Shown here in pieces: positions 1 through 5,551 of a DNA stretch of 6,009 bases (positions are counted from its first letter, which is position 1; each line of letters starts with the position of its first letter). The stretch lies in assembly GCA_002782345.1 (NCBI GenBank), contig PFHO01000054.1, positions 1 through 6,009 of the forward strand, given 5' to 3'. Under the pieces are notes generated by a model that was given only the letters and a program-made list of their open reading frames with translations, was not told the DNA's origin and did not search any database. Origin of the DNA: Candidatus Moranbacteria bacterium CG_4_8_14_3_um_filter_34_16. GTDB taxonomy: Bacteria > Patescibacteriota > Minisyncoccia > Moranbacterales > UBA2206. A program made the translations under genes and the position numbers.

Positions 1-59
1 GGAAACGAAATGAGCAGGAATTACAAACTGATTTATTGAAAATTTTACACAAATATTAA
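1..59 (+). CDS. C-terminal end of an upstream gene (partial)
   Basis: The frame starting at base 3 is open from the window edge to a TAA at 57-59 and encodes 18 residues, KRNEQELQTDLLKILHKY. The fragment is polar and then leucine-rich, as in an amphipathic C-terminal helix. The other two forward frames stop at 11-13 and 37-39. The fragment is too short to assign to a family. It could be chance, but same-strand orientation and helix-like composition favour a real gene end. Confidence 0.45.
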   Translation, partial: KRNEQELQTDLLKILHKY

Positions 60-152
60 TTAATTTGATGGTCTAGAGCCTTGTTTATTTTCAGTTTTAT
101 GATAGAATGCAATTGGACAAATTGAAATCGCTGAAAAAATGTTTTTTTGAGG

Positions 153-181
153 TTCATAACTCGCGAGACCGCGAATATAAA
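153..181 (+). promoter_or_regulatory. Candidate promoter of the glycosyltransferase gene, with a dyad in its spacer
   Basis: A -35-like TTCATA (153-158, 4 of 6 consensus bases) is followed after 17 bp by a -10-like TATAAA (176-181, 5 of 6). This would place transcription start near 188, about 50 nt before the ATG at 241. The spacer contains the palindrome CTCGCGAG (160-167) and an overlapping inverted repeat TCGCG-AGAC-CGCGA (161-174). These are unusually GC-rich for this DNA and could be an operator. A second possible promoter lies upstream, TTGTTT (81-86) with extended -10 TGATAGAAT (100-108). Consensus matches in AT-rich DNA are easily found by chance. Confidence 0.35.
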
Positions 182-240
182 AATTAAAGCGTTTGGTGTT
201 TTGTTACTTTTTATTAAAAAATTTATTACACAATAAAAAA

Positions 241-999
241 ATGGAAATAAAACCATATTTGTCGGTTATAATTCCGGCTTACAAAGAAAGCAAAAGGATT
301 AAGACAAATTTAGAAGAATGCGAGAGGTATTTTAGCGATAAAAAATATACTTTTGAAATGGTTGTTGTTGTGGATGGTTCTCCAGATGATACCGCTTCAG
401 TGGCACGAAGTTTCGCAAATAGATTTCAAAATTTTTGCGTTATTGAAAATCCTGAAAATCACGGGAAAGGTTATGTGGTGAGGCAAGGACTTTTGGAGGC
501 TAAGGGAGAATTGAGGCTGTTTCTTGATGCGGACGGTTCAACTTCCATAAATCATTTGGACGCTTTTTTGAAAGAATTTAAAAAAGGATATGATGTAGTG
601 ATAGGATCGCGCGATATTCAAGGATCTTATATCCAAATTCATCAATCTAAATGGAAAGAAATTTTTGGAGATACGGGAAATTGGGCGATTAGAATTATAC
701 TGGGTCTTTGGCGATATCCAGATACTCAGTGTGGCTTCAAAATGTTAAACGAAAAATCGGCAAAGGAAGTAGCTTCACGAATGGTGGTGGACAGATTCGG
801 TTTTGATTTTGAGTTGATTGTTCTAGCTAAGAAAATGGGTTTTAAGATTAAGCAAATGCCAGTCAGATGGTTGAATGAAGCCGGTTCAACAGTCAGTCTT
901 ACAGGACCGAATGGTTATTTTCAGGTGCTTTGGGATTTAGTGAAAACAAGAATAAGACTTTGGAACGGTTTTTATAAAATGGAAAAAAGTAATGACTGA
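241..999 (+). CDS. Family 2 glycosyltransferase, polyprenyl/dolichyl-phosphate sugar synthase-like
   Basis: This is a 252-residue GT-A fold glycosyltransferase resembling Alg5 (dolichyl-phosphate glucosyltransferase) and DPM1. Such enzymes transfer a sugar from UDP-glucose or GDP-mannose to a polyprenyl phosphate at the inner membrane face. Visible motifs are SVIIPAYKES (8-17), the nucleotide-binding stretch VVVVDGSPDDT (41-51), NHGKGYVVRQG (73-83), the metal-binding DADGS (96-100), VIGSR (120-124), TQCGFKML (162-169) and FGFDFELI (186-193). The first Asp of the usual DDGS motif is Val44. There is no C-terminal membrane segment, so membrane contact would be peripheral. I chose the ATG at 241; a TTG at 193 would add 16 residues of hydrophobic sequence before the conserved strand. 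No Shine-Dalgarno is seen. The stop is TGA. The donor and acceptor cannot be read from the sequence; the family call is firm and the exact reaction is not. Confidence 0.9.
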   Translation: MEIKPYLSVIIPAYKESKRIKTNLEECERYFSDKKYTFEMVVVVDGSPDDTASVARSFANRFQNFCVIENPENHGKGYVVRQGLLEAKGELRLFLDADGSTSINHLDAFLKEFKKGYDVVIGSRDIQGSYIQIHQSKWKEIFGDTGNWAIRIILGLWRYPDTQCGFKMLNEKSAKEVASRMVVDRFGFDFELIVLAKKMGFKIKQMPVRWLNEAGSTVSLTGPNGYFQVLWDLVKTRIRLWNGFYKMEKSND

Positions 1000-1090
1000 T
1001 TTTTTGGAATTTTTTTTGATGTTTTGATGCAAGGAGCTTAAATTTTTTTTGTTATTCTAGTTTTTTAAAAATAATTTATTTTTTTCAAAA

Positions 1091-1134
1091 TTAGAATTTA
1101 TGCGTTTAAGGAAAAATTAACGCAGAATTTCTAA
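1091..1134 (+). repeat. Long imperfect inverted repeat (possible RNA stem-loop)
   Basis: The left arm TTAGAATT-ta-TGCGTT-t-AA (1091-1109) pairs with the right arm TTAACGCA-g-AATT-t-CTAA (1117-1134) around a 7-nt loop (1110-1116). The inner TGCGTT/AACGCA pairing is perfect and the outer pairing has small bulges. No immediate T-run follows on the + strand, so it is not a standard intrinsic terminator. It lies between the glycosyltransferase and the galT-like gene and could be a 3' end processing structure, part of a leader, or chance in AT-rich DNA. Confidence 0.4.
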
Positions 1135-1169
1135 AAATAAAAAACAAACATTTTTTAGACTTATTTTGG

Positions 1170-1186
1170 CAGGATAGCTTATCCTG
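1170..1186 (+). promoter_or_regulatory. Perfect 17-bp dyad (7-3-7) upstream of the galT-like gene
   Basis: CAGGATA (1170-1176), spacer GCT, then TATCCTG (1180-1186) form a perfect inverted repeat. It ends 24 bp before the ATG and 16 bp before the ribosome-binding site. It could be a repressor operator or, in mRNA, a 7-bp hairpin next to the translation start. No good -35/-10 pair fits around it. It lacks a following T-run, so a terminator is unlikely. Confidence 0.4.
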
Positions 1187-1201
1187 AATAAATTTTCTCA
1201 T

Positions 1202-1206
1202 AAAGG
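1202..1206 (+). promoter_or_regulatory. Ribosome-binding site of the galT-like gene
   Basis: AAAGG (1202-1206, within AAAGGAAAA) lies just before the ATG at 1211. It is the only clear Shine-Dalgarno-like sequence directly in front of a start in this window and supports that start codon. Confidence 0.55.
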
Positions 1207-1210
1207 AAAA

Positions 1211-2245
1211 ATGGAAACAAAATCAAAAGAAAAAAAAACAAAATATCCCTCCGAACTTAGACAAGATTTGGTAACGGGAGATTGGGTGGTCATTGCGACT
1301 GGCAGATCTAAAAGACCAGAGGATTTTTTTGCGGAACGAGAAGAAATAGAAAGAATTGAAAAAGATGAGGACAAAAAATGTTTTTTCTGTTTTCCGGAAG
1401 AAACTGGGCAAGAAAAAGATGTTTTGATTTATGCCAATTCGGAAGGTGATTGGAGTCTGCGAGTTTTTCCCAATAAATACCCAGCCCTTTTGAGAGGGAA
1501 AAAGATAAATCATTGGGAAGAGGGACCATATTTTGCAATGGATGGAGTGGGATATCACGAGTTAGTGGTTACAAGAGATCATGAAAAATCAATTGGGCAA
1601 CTGGATGTTTTGGCGGTGGCTGAAATAATTGATGCTTATCAAGATCGGTATATCAGTCTTATGAATAAAAAAAGCGTTAATTATATTGATATTTTTCACA
1701 ATCACGGAAAATCAGCCGGCGCTTCAATTGTTCATCCGCATTCTCAATTAGTGGCTATCCCAGTGATTTCTCCTTATGTTAAAGCGGAATTAGACGGAGC
1801 GGAAATTTATTATCGTCAAAATAAACAGTGTGTGTATTGTGCTATGATTTCGTGGGAAAAAGAAAAGAAGTTAAGAGTTGTTTTTGAAAATGATGAATAT
1901 TTGGCTTTTTGTCCTTTTTCTTCTCGGGTGGCTTTTGAAGTTTGGGTGATTCCCAAAAAGCATAAACCTTATTTTGAAAGAACTGGGAAAGAAGAAAAAA
2001 TAAAAGTTGCCGAAGCTTTGCAAGGGGTATTGGAGAAAATATATAAAAGATTAAATAATCCAGATTATAACTTTTATATTCATACTTCTCCTTGTGATGG
2101 CAAGGACTATCCTCATTTTCATTGGCATATTGAAATTTTGCCCAAAACTTCCGTTTGGGCGGGATTTGAACTTTCAACCGGAGTGGAAATTTCTACCATA
2201 GAACCGGAGGAATCAGCCAGATATTTGAGAGAAAAAATGTTATAA
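1211..2245 (+). CDS. galT: GalT-family nucleotidylyltransferase (galactose-1-phosphate uridylyltransferase or ADP-glucose phosphorylase type)
   Basis: This 344-residue protein belongs to the GalT branch of the HIT superfamily. The family exchanges a nucleotidyl group between a sugar-1-phosphate and a nucleotide sugar via a uridylyl- or adenylyl-histidine. The active site is HPHSQ (175-179): His177 matches the nucleophile and His175 a zinc ligand. With CFFC (Cys57, Cys60) and His124 it forms the usual structural zinc site. A second CVYC (Cys207, Cys210), His251 and His306 in HFHWHIEI form a second apparent zinc site. As I recall, the Arabidopsis GalT-like ADP-glucose phosphorylase has this same two-zinc arrangement at similar spacing. 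Length fits the family, and the start is supported by an AAAGG ribosome-binding site. The gene leads a cluster with DedA 17 bp downstream. Family membership is firm. The nucleotide (UDP or ADP) and sugar specificity are not readable, so the symbol is by family. Confidence 0.9.
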   Translation: METKSKEKKTKYPSELRQDLVTGDWVVIATGRSKRPEDFFAEREEIERIEKDEDKKCFFCFPEETGQEKDVLIYANSEGDWSLRVFPNKYPALLRGKKINHWEEGPYFAMDGVGYHELVVTRDHEKSIGQLDVLAVAEIIDAYQDRYISLMNKKSVNYIDIFHNHGKSAGASIVHPHSQLVAIPVISPYVKAELDGAEIYYRQNKQCVYCAMISWEKEKKLRVVFENDEYLAFCPFSSRVAFEVWVIPKKHKPYFERTGKEEKIKVAEALQGVLEKIYKRLNNPDYNFYIHTSPCDGKDYPHFHWHIEILPKTSVWAGFELSTGVEISTIEPEESARYLREKML

Positions 2246-2262
2246 AAACATAAAAGTAGTGA

Positions 2263-2892
2263 ATGATTGAAAAAATTATTTCCATTTTGGCTGGGTTTAT
2301 TATTGGAGGAATCTCTTCTTTGGGGTATTTCGGAATTTTGACAATGATGGCGATTGAATCCACTTGCATTCCGTTGCCTTCTGAGATTATTATGCCTTTT
2401 TCTGGCTATTTGGTTTCGCAAGGCCGTTTCAGTCTTTGGGGAGTAGCTTTTTTTGGAGCTATGGGGTGTGTTTTAGGAAGTGCTTTGGCTTACTGGGTGG
2501 GATATTATGGCGGAAGAACAATGGCGGAAAAATATGGAAAATATATTTTGGTGACCAAACATGATTTGGATATTGCGGATAGTTTTTTTCAAAAATATGG
2601 CAATATGGCGGTTTTCTTTTCACGACTCCTTCCGGTAGTGCGAACTTTTATCTCTTTTCCGGCCGGTATTGCTAGAATGAATTTTTCCAAGTTTATTGTT
2701 TACACTTTTTTTGGTTCTTTGCTATTTTGCTATTTTCTGGCTTATATTGGAAAAATACTAGGAGAAAATTGGAATACTTTAGGAGTTTATTTTCATAAAT
2801 TTGACGCAATAATCGGAGGACTGGTTTTGGTTGGGGTGATTTGGTTTGTCAAAAGACATTTGAATATCAGAAAAAAATATAAAAAAATCTAA
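2263..2892 (+). CDS. DedA family membrane protein (VTT domain)
   Basis: This is a 209-residue integral membrane protein of the DedA/SNARE-associated (VTT) family, whose members include undecaprenyl-phosphate and phospholipid translocases of the inner membrane. Evidence is the family signature: E32 with PLPSE (37-41) in the first re-entrant region, and FFSRLLPVVRTFISFPAG (118-135) carrying Arg121, Pro124, Arg127 and Gly135. Hydrophobic segments lie near residues 5-31, 43-80, 141-164 and 181-197, and the C-terminus is basic (RKKYKK), expected to be cytoplasmic. An in-frame TGA directly precedes the ATG, fixing the earliest start. It sits 17 bp after the galT-like gene and 6 bp before tpiA, so it is probably cotranscribed with both. 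Lipid substrate is unknown. Acidic and arginine residues typical of the active family are present, so I expect a functional transporter. Confidence 0.9.
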   Translation: MIEKIISILAGFIIGGISSLGYFGILTMMAIESTCIPLPSEIIMPFSGYLVSQGRFSLWGVAFFGAMGCVLGSALAYWVGYYGGRTMAEKYGKYILVTKHDLDIADSFFQKYGNMAVFFSRLLPVVRTFISFPAGIARMNFSKFIVYTFFGSLLFCYFLAYIGKILGENWNTLGVYFHKFDAIIGGLVLVGVIWFVKRHLNIRKKYKKI

Positions 2893-2898
2893 AAATAT

Positions 2899-3660
2899 AT
2901 GGAAAAAATAATAATTGGAAATTTAAAAATGAATTTGCTTTCTGTTGTGGAAAGGGAACAATATCTGAAATTATTAAAAAAAGAATTGGCGGGGAAAAAG
3001 ATAAAAAATTTTCCCATAGTTTTGTGTCCTCCCGCGATTCATTTGGAAGCTTTTTCCAAATTAAAAAGAAAAAATGTTTTTTTTGGGGCGCAAAATGTTT
3101 TTTGGAAAAGAAGCGGGTCATTCACCGGAGAAATATCGCCCAGTATGATAAAAAATATGGGAGCGCAGTTTGTGATTTTGGGTCATAGCGAAAGAAGAAA
3201 ATATTTTGGTGAAAAAGATGAAGAAATTAACCAAAAAATCAGTTCGGCGCTCAGAAACGGTTTGATTCCCATTGTTTGTGTGGGAGAAACCGCGTTAGAA
3301 AAAGAGAAAGGACAAACATTTAGAATAATCTCCGCTCAGCTAAAAAAAGCGATGCAAAGAATCAATCGAACGAAATTAAATCAAATAATCATCGCTTATG
3401 AACCGGTTTGGGCGGTGGGTTCCGATATAATCCCGAGTGCTAATGAAATTATGCAAGTTAAGATATTGATAAAAAAAATTTTAGTGGAGATATTTGAAAA
3501 AAAATACGCTAATGGAGCAAGAATTATTTATGGCGGGAGTGTCAATTCCAAAACCGCGAAAGAAACTTGTTTGGACTCGGGGATGGATGGAGTTTTGGTC
3601 GGCAGAGAAAGTTTGATTCCTTTTGAATTTTTGAAAATAGGTCAAATAATTAATTCTTAA
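2899..3660 (+). CDS. tpiA: Triosephosphate isomerase
   Basis: This 253-residue TIM barrel interconverts dihydroxyacetone phosphate and glyceraldehyde 3-phosphate in cytosolic glycolysis and gluconeogenesis. The catalytic residues are present: Asn8 and Lys10 in GNLKMN (7-12), His96 in GHSERR (95-100) and Glu168 in AYEPVWAVGS (166-175). The phosphate-binding segments YGGSVN (211-216) and GVLVGRESL (231-239) are also visible. Length is normal. Two points are unusual: GNWKMN is GNLKMN, and the loop 6 C-terminal hinge, usually GTGKTA-like, reads GSDIIPSAN (174-182). An in-frame stop of dedA nine bases upstream fixes the earliest start, and no Shine-Dalgarno is evident. It lies 6 bp downstream of dedA and probably ends that operon. 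Identity is very secure; only the loop variant makes kinetics uncertain. Confidence 0.96.
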   Translation: MEKIIIGNLKMNLLSVVEREQYLKLLKKELAGKKIKNFPIVLCPPAIHLEAFSKLKRKNVFFGAQNVFWKRSGSFTGEISPSMIKNMGAQFVILGHSERRKYFGEKDEEINQKISSALRNGLIPIVCVGETALEKEKGQTFRIISAQLKKAMQRINRTKLNQIIIAYEPVWAVGSDIIPSANEIMQVKILIKKILVEIFEKKYANGARIIYGGSVNSKTAKETCLDSGMDGVLVGRESLIPFEFLKIGQIINS

Positions 3661-3719
3661 AATTTATATGAAATTTTTTATTTTCATGATTTATTCATTT
3701 ATCTTTACTTTTGGCTTGC

Positions 3720-3748
3720 TTGAAAATTGCAAAAAAACAAACTAAGAT
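3720..3748 (+). promoter_or_regulatory. Candidate promoter of the yvcK-like operon
   Basis: TTGAAA (3720-3725, 5 of 6 consensus bases) and TAAGAT (3743-3748, 4 of 6) are separated by 17 bp. Transcription would begin near 3755 and leave a leader of about 85 nt before the ATG at 3839. This gap of 178 bp is the natural place for a promoter, because the two gene clusters around it are tightly packed. No strong terminator hairpin is seen after tpiA; only a weak ATGAAA/TTTCAT pairing is present near 3668-3687. Confidence 0.35.
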
Positions 3749-3838
3749 TATGGGTTTTTTATTCAATTGTAACAGGTTGCTATTGTATTAGTTGCATAAA
3801 TTTTGAACAAAATACATAAGTTCTAAGTGATATAAATT

Positions 3839-4861
3839 ATGAAAAATGTTGTTACAATCGGAGGAGGAACGAGAAGTTTTGTTTTGCTTTCCGGACTTAA
3901 AAAATATCCGATTAAACTTTCAGCCATTGTTTCTATGGCGGACGATGGAGGATCCACTGGTATTCTCCGAGATGAATTGGGAGTTTTGCCTCCCGGGGAT
4001 GTGCGACAATGTTTAGTGGCTCTTAGCGATTCTTCTGATATATTACGCAGACTTATGAATTATCGTTTCAATGAAGGCGGACTTGACGGACACAGTTTTG
4101 GCAATATTTTTTTGGGCGCTTTGGAAAAAATAAACGGAAGTTTTTTTAAAGGAGTAGAAGATGCTGGAAAAATTTTGAATGCCAAAGGCAAGGTTATCCC
4201 GGTTACTGATAAAGACACAAATTTAAAAATCATTTTAAAAAACGAAGTATTATTAAAAGGAGAAAATGAAATTAATCATAATTTTTTCATTGAAAAAATT
4301 GGCATTAAAAAAAATTATCTTGAACCCAAAGCTAATGCCAATCCTCAAGCAATAAAGAAGATATTAGAAGCGGATTTAATCATTATTGGACCTGGAAATC
4401 ATTATTGCAGTATTATTCCCAATTTTTTAGTGGATGGTATTAGCGAAGCGATATGTCGTTCCAAAGCCAAAGTTGTTTATAATTGTAATTTGGTTAATAA
4501 AAAAGGGCATACGGAAAAATTTGATTTGGATGATTATGCAAACGATATTAATAAATATATTGGCAAAGAAAGAATTGATTTTGCAACTTTTAACACAAAA
4601 ATTCCCGGGAAAAAATTGATTAAAAAATATGAAAATCAAAAAAATCCTTTGGTAAAGTTTGATTGCAAAAAAAATCCCGACAGAAATTTTAGAGTGGTGC
4701 AAGCGGATTTTTTGAGTGGAAAAAATATTCTTTTTGACAAAGCGGATAAAATTAGCGGTGTAAGATCCTTTATTCGTCATGACAGCGAGAAATTGGCTAA
4801 GATATTGGTGATGATTATGGAATTGGGAGATTATGAAAATATAATTAAAAATATAATTTAA
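3839..4861 (+). CDS. yvcK: YvcK/CofD-like protein (gluconeogenesis factor family, UPF0052)
   Basis: This 340-residue protein belongs to the CofD/YvcK family. Characterised YvcK proteins bind UDP-sugars (UDP-GlcNAc, UDP-glucose) and are needed for envelope synthesis and growth on gluconeogenic carbon; they are not known to be catalytic. Motifs in order: VTIGGGTRS (5-13), SMADDGGSTG (32-41), LPPGDVRQCLVALSD (50-64), GHSFGN (84-89), GKVIPVT (117-123), IIGPGNHYCSIIPN (182-195), VVYNCNLVNKKGHT (212-225) and RHDSEKLA (313-320). The usual GGGTG glycine is Arg12, and MTQPGET is replaced by VNKKGHT. CofD proper (F420 synthesis) is less likely because the YvcK-type motifs fit better and no F420 genes are nearby. 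An in-frame TAA at 3833-3835 fixes the start. It heads an apparent operon with the HAD gene 20 bp downstream. Unlike Firmicutes, no rapZ or whiA neighbour is visible. Confidence 0.9.
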   Translation: MKNVVTIGGGTRSFVLLSGLKKYPIKLSAIVSMADDGGSTGILRDELGVLPPGDVRQCLVALSDSSDILRRLMNYRFNEGGLDGHSFGNIFLGALEKINGSFFKGVEDAGKILNAKGKVIPVTDKDTNLKIILKNEVLLKGENEINHNFFIEKIGIKKNYLEPKANANPQAIKKILEADLIIIGPGNHYCSIIPNFLVDGISEAICRSKAKVVYNCNLVNKKGHTEKFDLDDYANDINKYIGKERIDFATFNTKIPGKKLIKKYENQKNPLVKFDCKKNPDRNFRVVQADFLSGKNILFDKADKISGVRSFIRHDSEKLAKILVMIMELGDYENIIKNII

Positions 4862-4881
4862 AATTTTTTAAAATTGGCATT

Positions 4882-5541
4882 ATGAAAGTATTTATAGATT
4901 TTGACGATGTTCTTTTTTATAGCAAAAAGTTTATTCAAGATGAGAAGAAAATTTTTAGAAAATATAAAATTTCAGAAGAACTTTTTCAAAAACATTATTA
5001 TCAATATAGAAAAGACAAAAAAGGAAATCTTATCAGAATCTATAATTTGAAAAAACAACTGAGAGGAATAAAAAAAGAAAAAAAGATGGATATTGAACCA
5101 ATCAGAAAAGAATTGGAAGTTTTTCTTAAAGATACCGGGAAATATATTTTTAATGATGTTGAAAATTTTTTGAAAAAATTTGAAAAGAAAAATCTTTTTA
5201 TAATTTCTTATTCCAAAACCGATTTTCAAAAAAATAAAATCAAAAATTCCGGTATTCCAAAATATTTCAAAAAAATTATCATAACTGATGAAGAAAAATT
5301 CAAAGCGTTAAAAAGGATTATTGATACGGAAAAAACAAAGAATGAGGAAATATTTTTTTTGGAAGATCGCACGGACTACATTGCGGGAATCAAAAATGAA
5401 ATTCCTTGGGTAAAAACCATTTTAATGAGAAGACCGCAAGGTCGTTATAAAGATGAAGTTTTGGCTTGTTGTGATTTCAGAATAAAAAATCTTAAAGAGG
5501 CGGAAAAAATAATAAATAAATGCTTAAGAAAAGGAAGATAA
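4882..5541 (+). CDS. HAD-superfamily hydrolase-like protein, substrate unknown
   Basis: This is a 219-residue lysine-rich, basic protein with haloacid dehalogenase motifs. Motif I is FIDFDDVLF (4-12) with nucleophile Asp6 and acid Asp8. Motif II is the hydrophobic strand LFIISYS (105-111) with Ser109. Motif III is likely Lys139 or Lys141 in EEKFKAL (137-143). Motif IV is IFFLEDRTD (157-165) with acids Glu161, Asp162 and Asp165. Residues about 15-100 form a helical, charged insert consistent with a C1 cap. Members are usually Mg-dependent phosphatases or phosphotransferases in the cytosol. All catalytic positions are occupied, so it should be active, but cap sequence does not tell me the substrate. 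It is probably cotranscribed with yvcK (20 bp gap) and with the small gene 10 bp downstream. The fold call is good; no specific function is claimed. Confidence 0.75.
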   Translation: MKVFIDFDDVLFYSKKFIQDEKKIFRKYKISEELFQKHYYQYRKDKKGNLIRIYNLKKQLRGIKKEKKMDIEPIRKELEVFLKDTGKYIFNDVENFLKKFEKKNLFIISYSKTDFQKNKIKNSGIPKYFKKIIITDEEKFKALKRIIDTEKTKNEEIFFLEDRTDYIAGIKNEIPWVKTILMRRPQGRYKDEVLACCDFRIKNLKEAEKIINKCLRKGR

Positions 5542-5551
5542 TATTTGGGAA

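Noticed and set aside
148..176. tRNA-like GGTTCATAAC next to GC-rich sequence
   Set aside because: No acceptor, D-arm or anticodon stem can be assembled around it.
193..240. TTG start 16 codons upstream of the glycosyltransferase ATG
   Set aside because: The extra residues are low-complexity hydrophobic and basic, precede the first conserved strand without need, and the ATG at 241 sits at the usual distance from SVIIPAY.
56..256. Minus-strand open frame of 66 codons across the upstream non-coding region
   Set aside because: It overlaps the glycosyltransferase start, shows no family motif, and all firm genes are on the other strand; its Phe/Ile/Leu-rich composition is what A-rich + strand DNA gives on the reverse.
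997..1038. TGA read as glycine (Gracilibacteria/SR1 code)
   Set aside because: Reading through gives a short low-complexity tail ending at the next TAA, and no gene in the window needs an internal TGA.
1067..1083. AT-only inverted repeat AAAAATAA-t-TTATTTTT
   Set aside because: Such symmetry is expected by chance in A/T tracts; the pairing is weak and the loop too short for a terminator call.
1223..1558. Minus-strand frames opposite the galT-like gene (also 1308-1538 and 1842-2177)
   Set aside because: Phe/Ser/Lys-rich shadows of a clearly conserved + strand gene, without recognisable motifs.
4427..4780. Minus-strand 117-codon frame and a + strand 61-codon frame (4434-4619) inside the yvcK-like gene
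   Set aside because: Both are out-of-frame shadows of a well-supported coding region.
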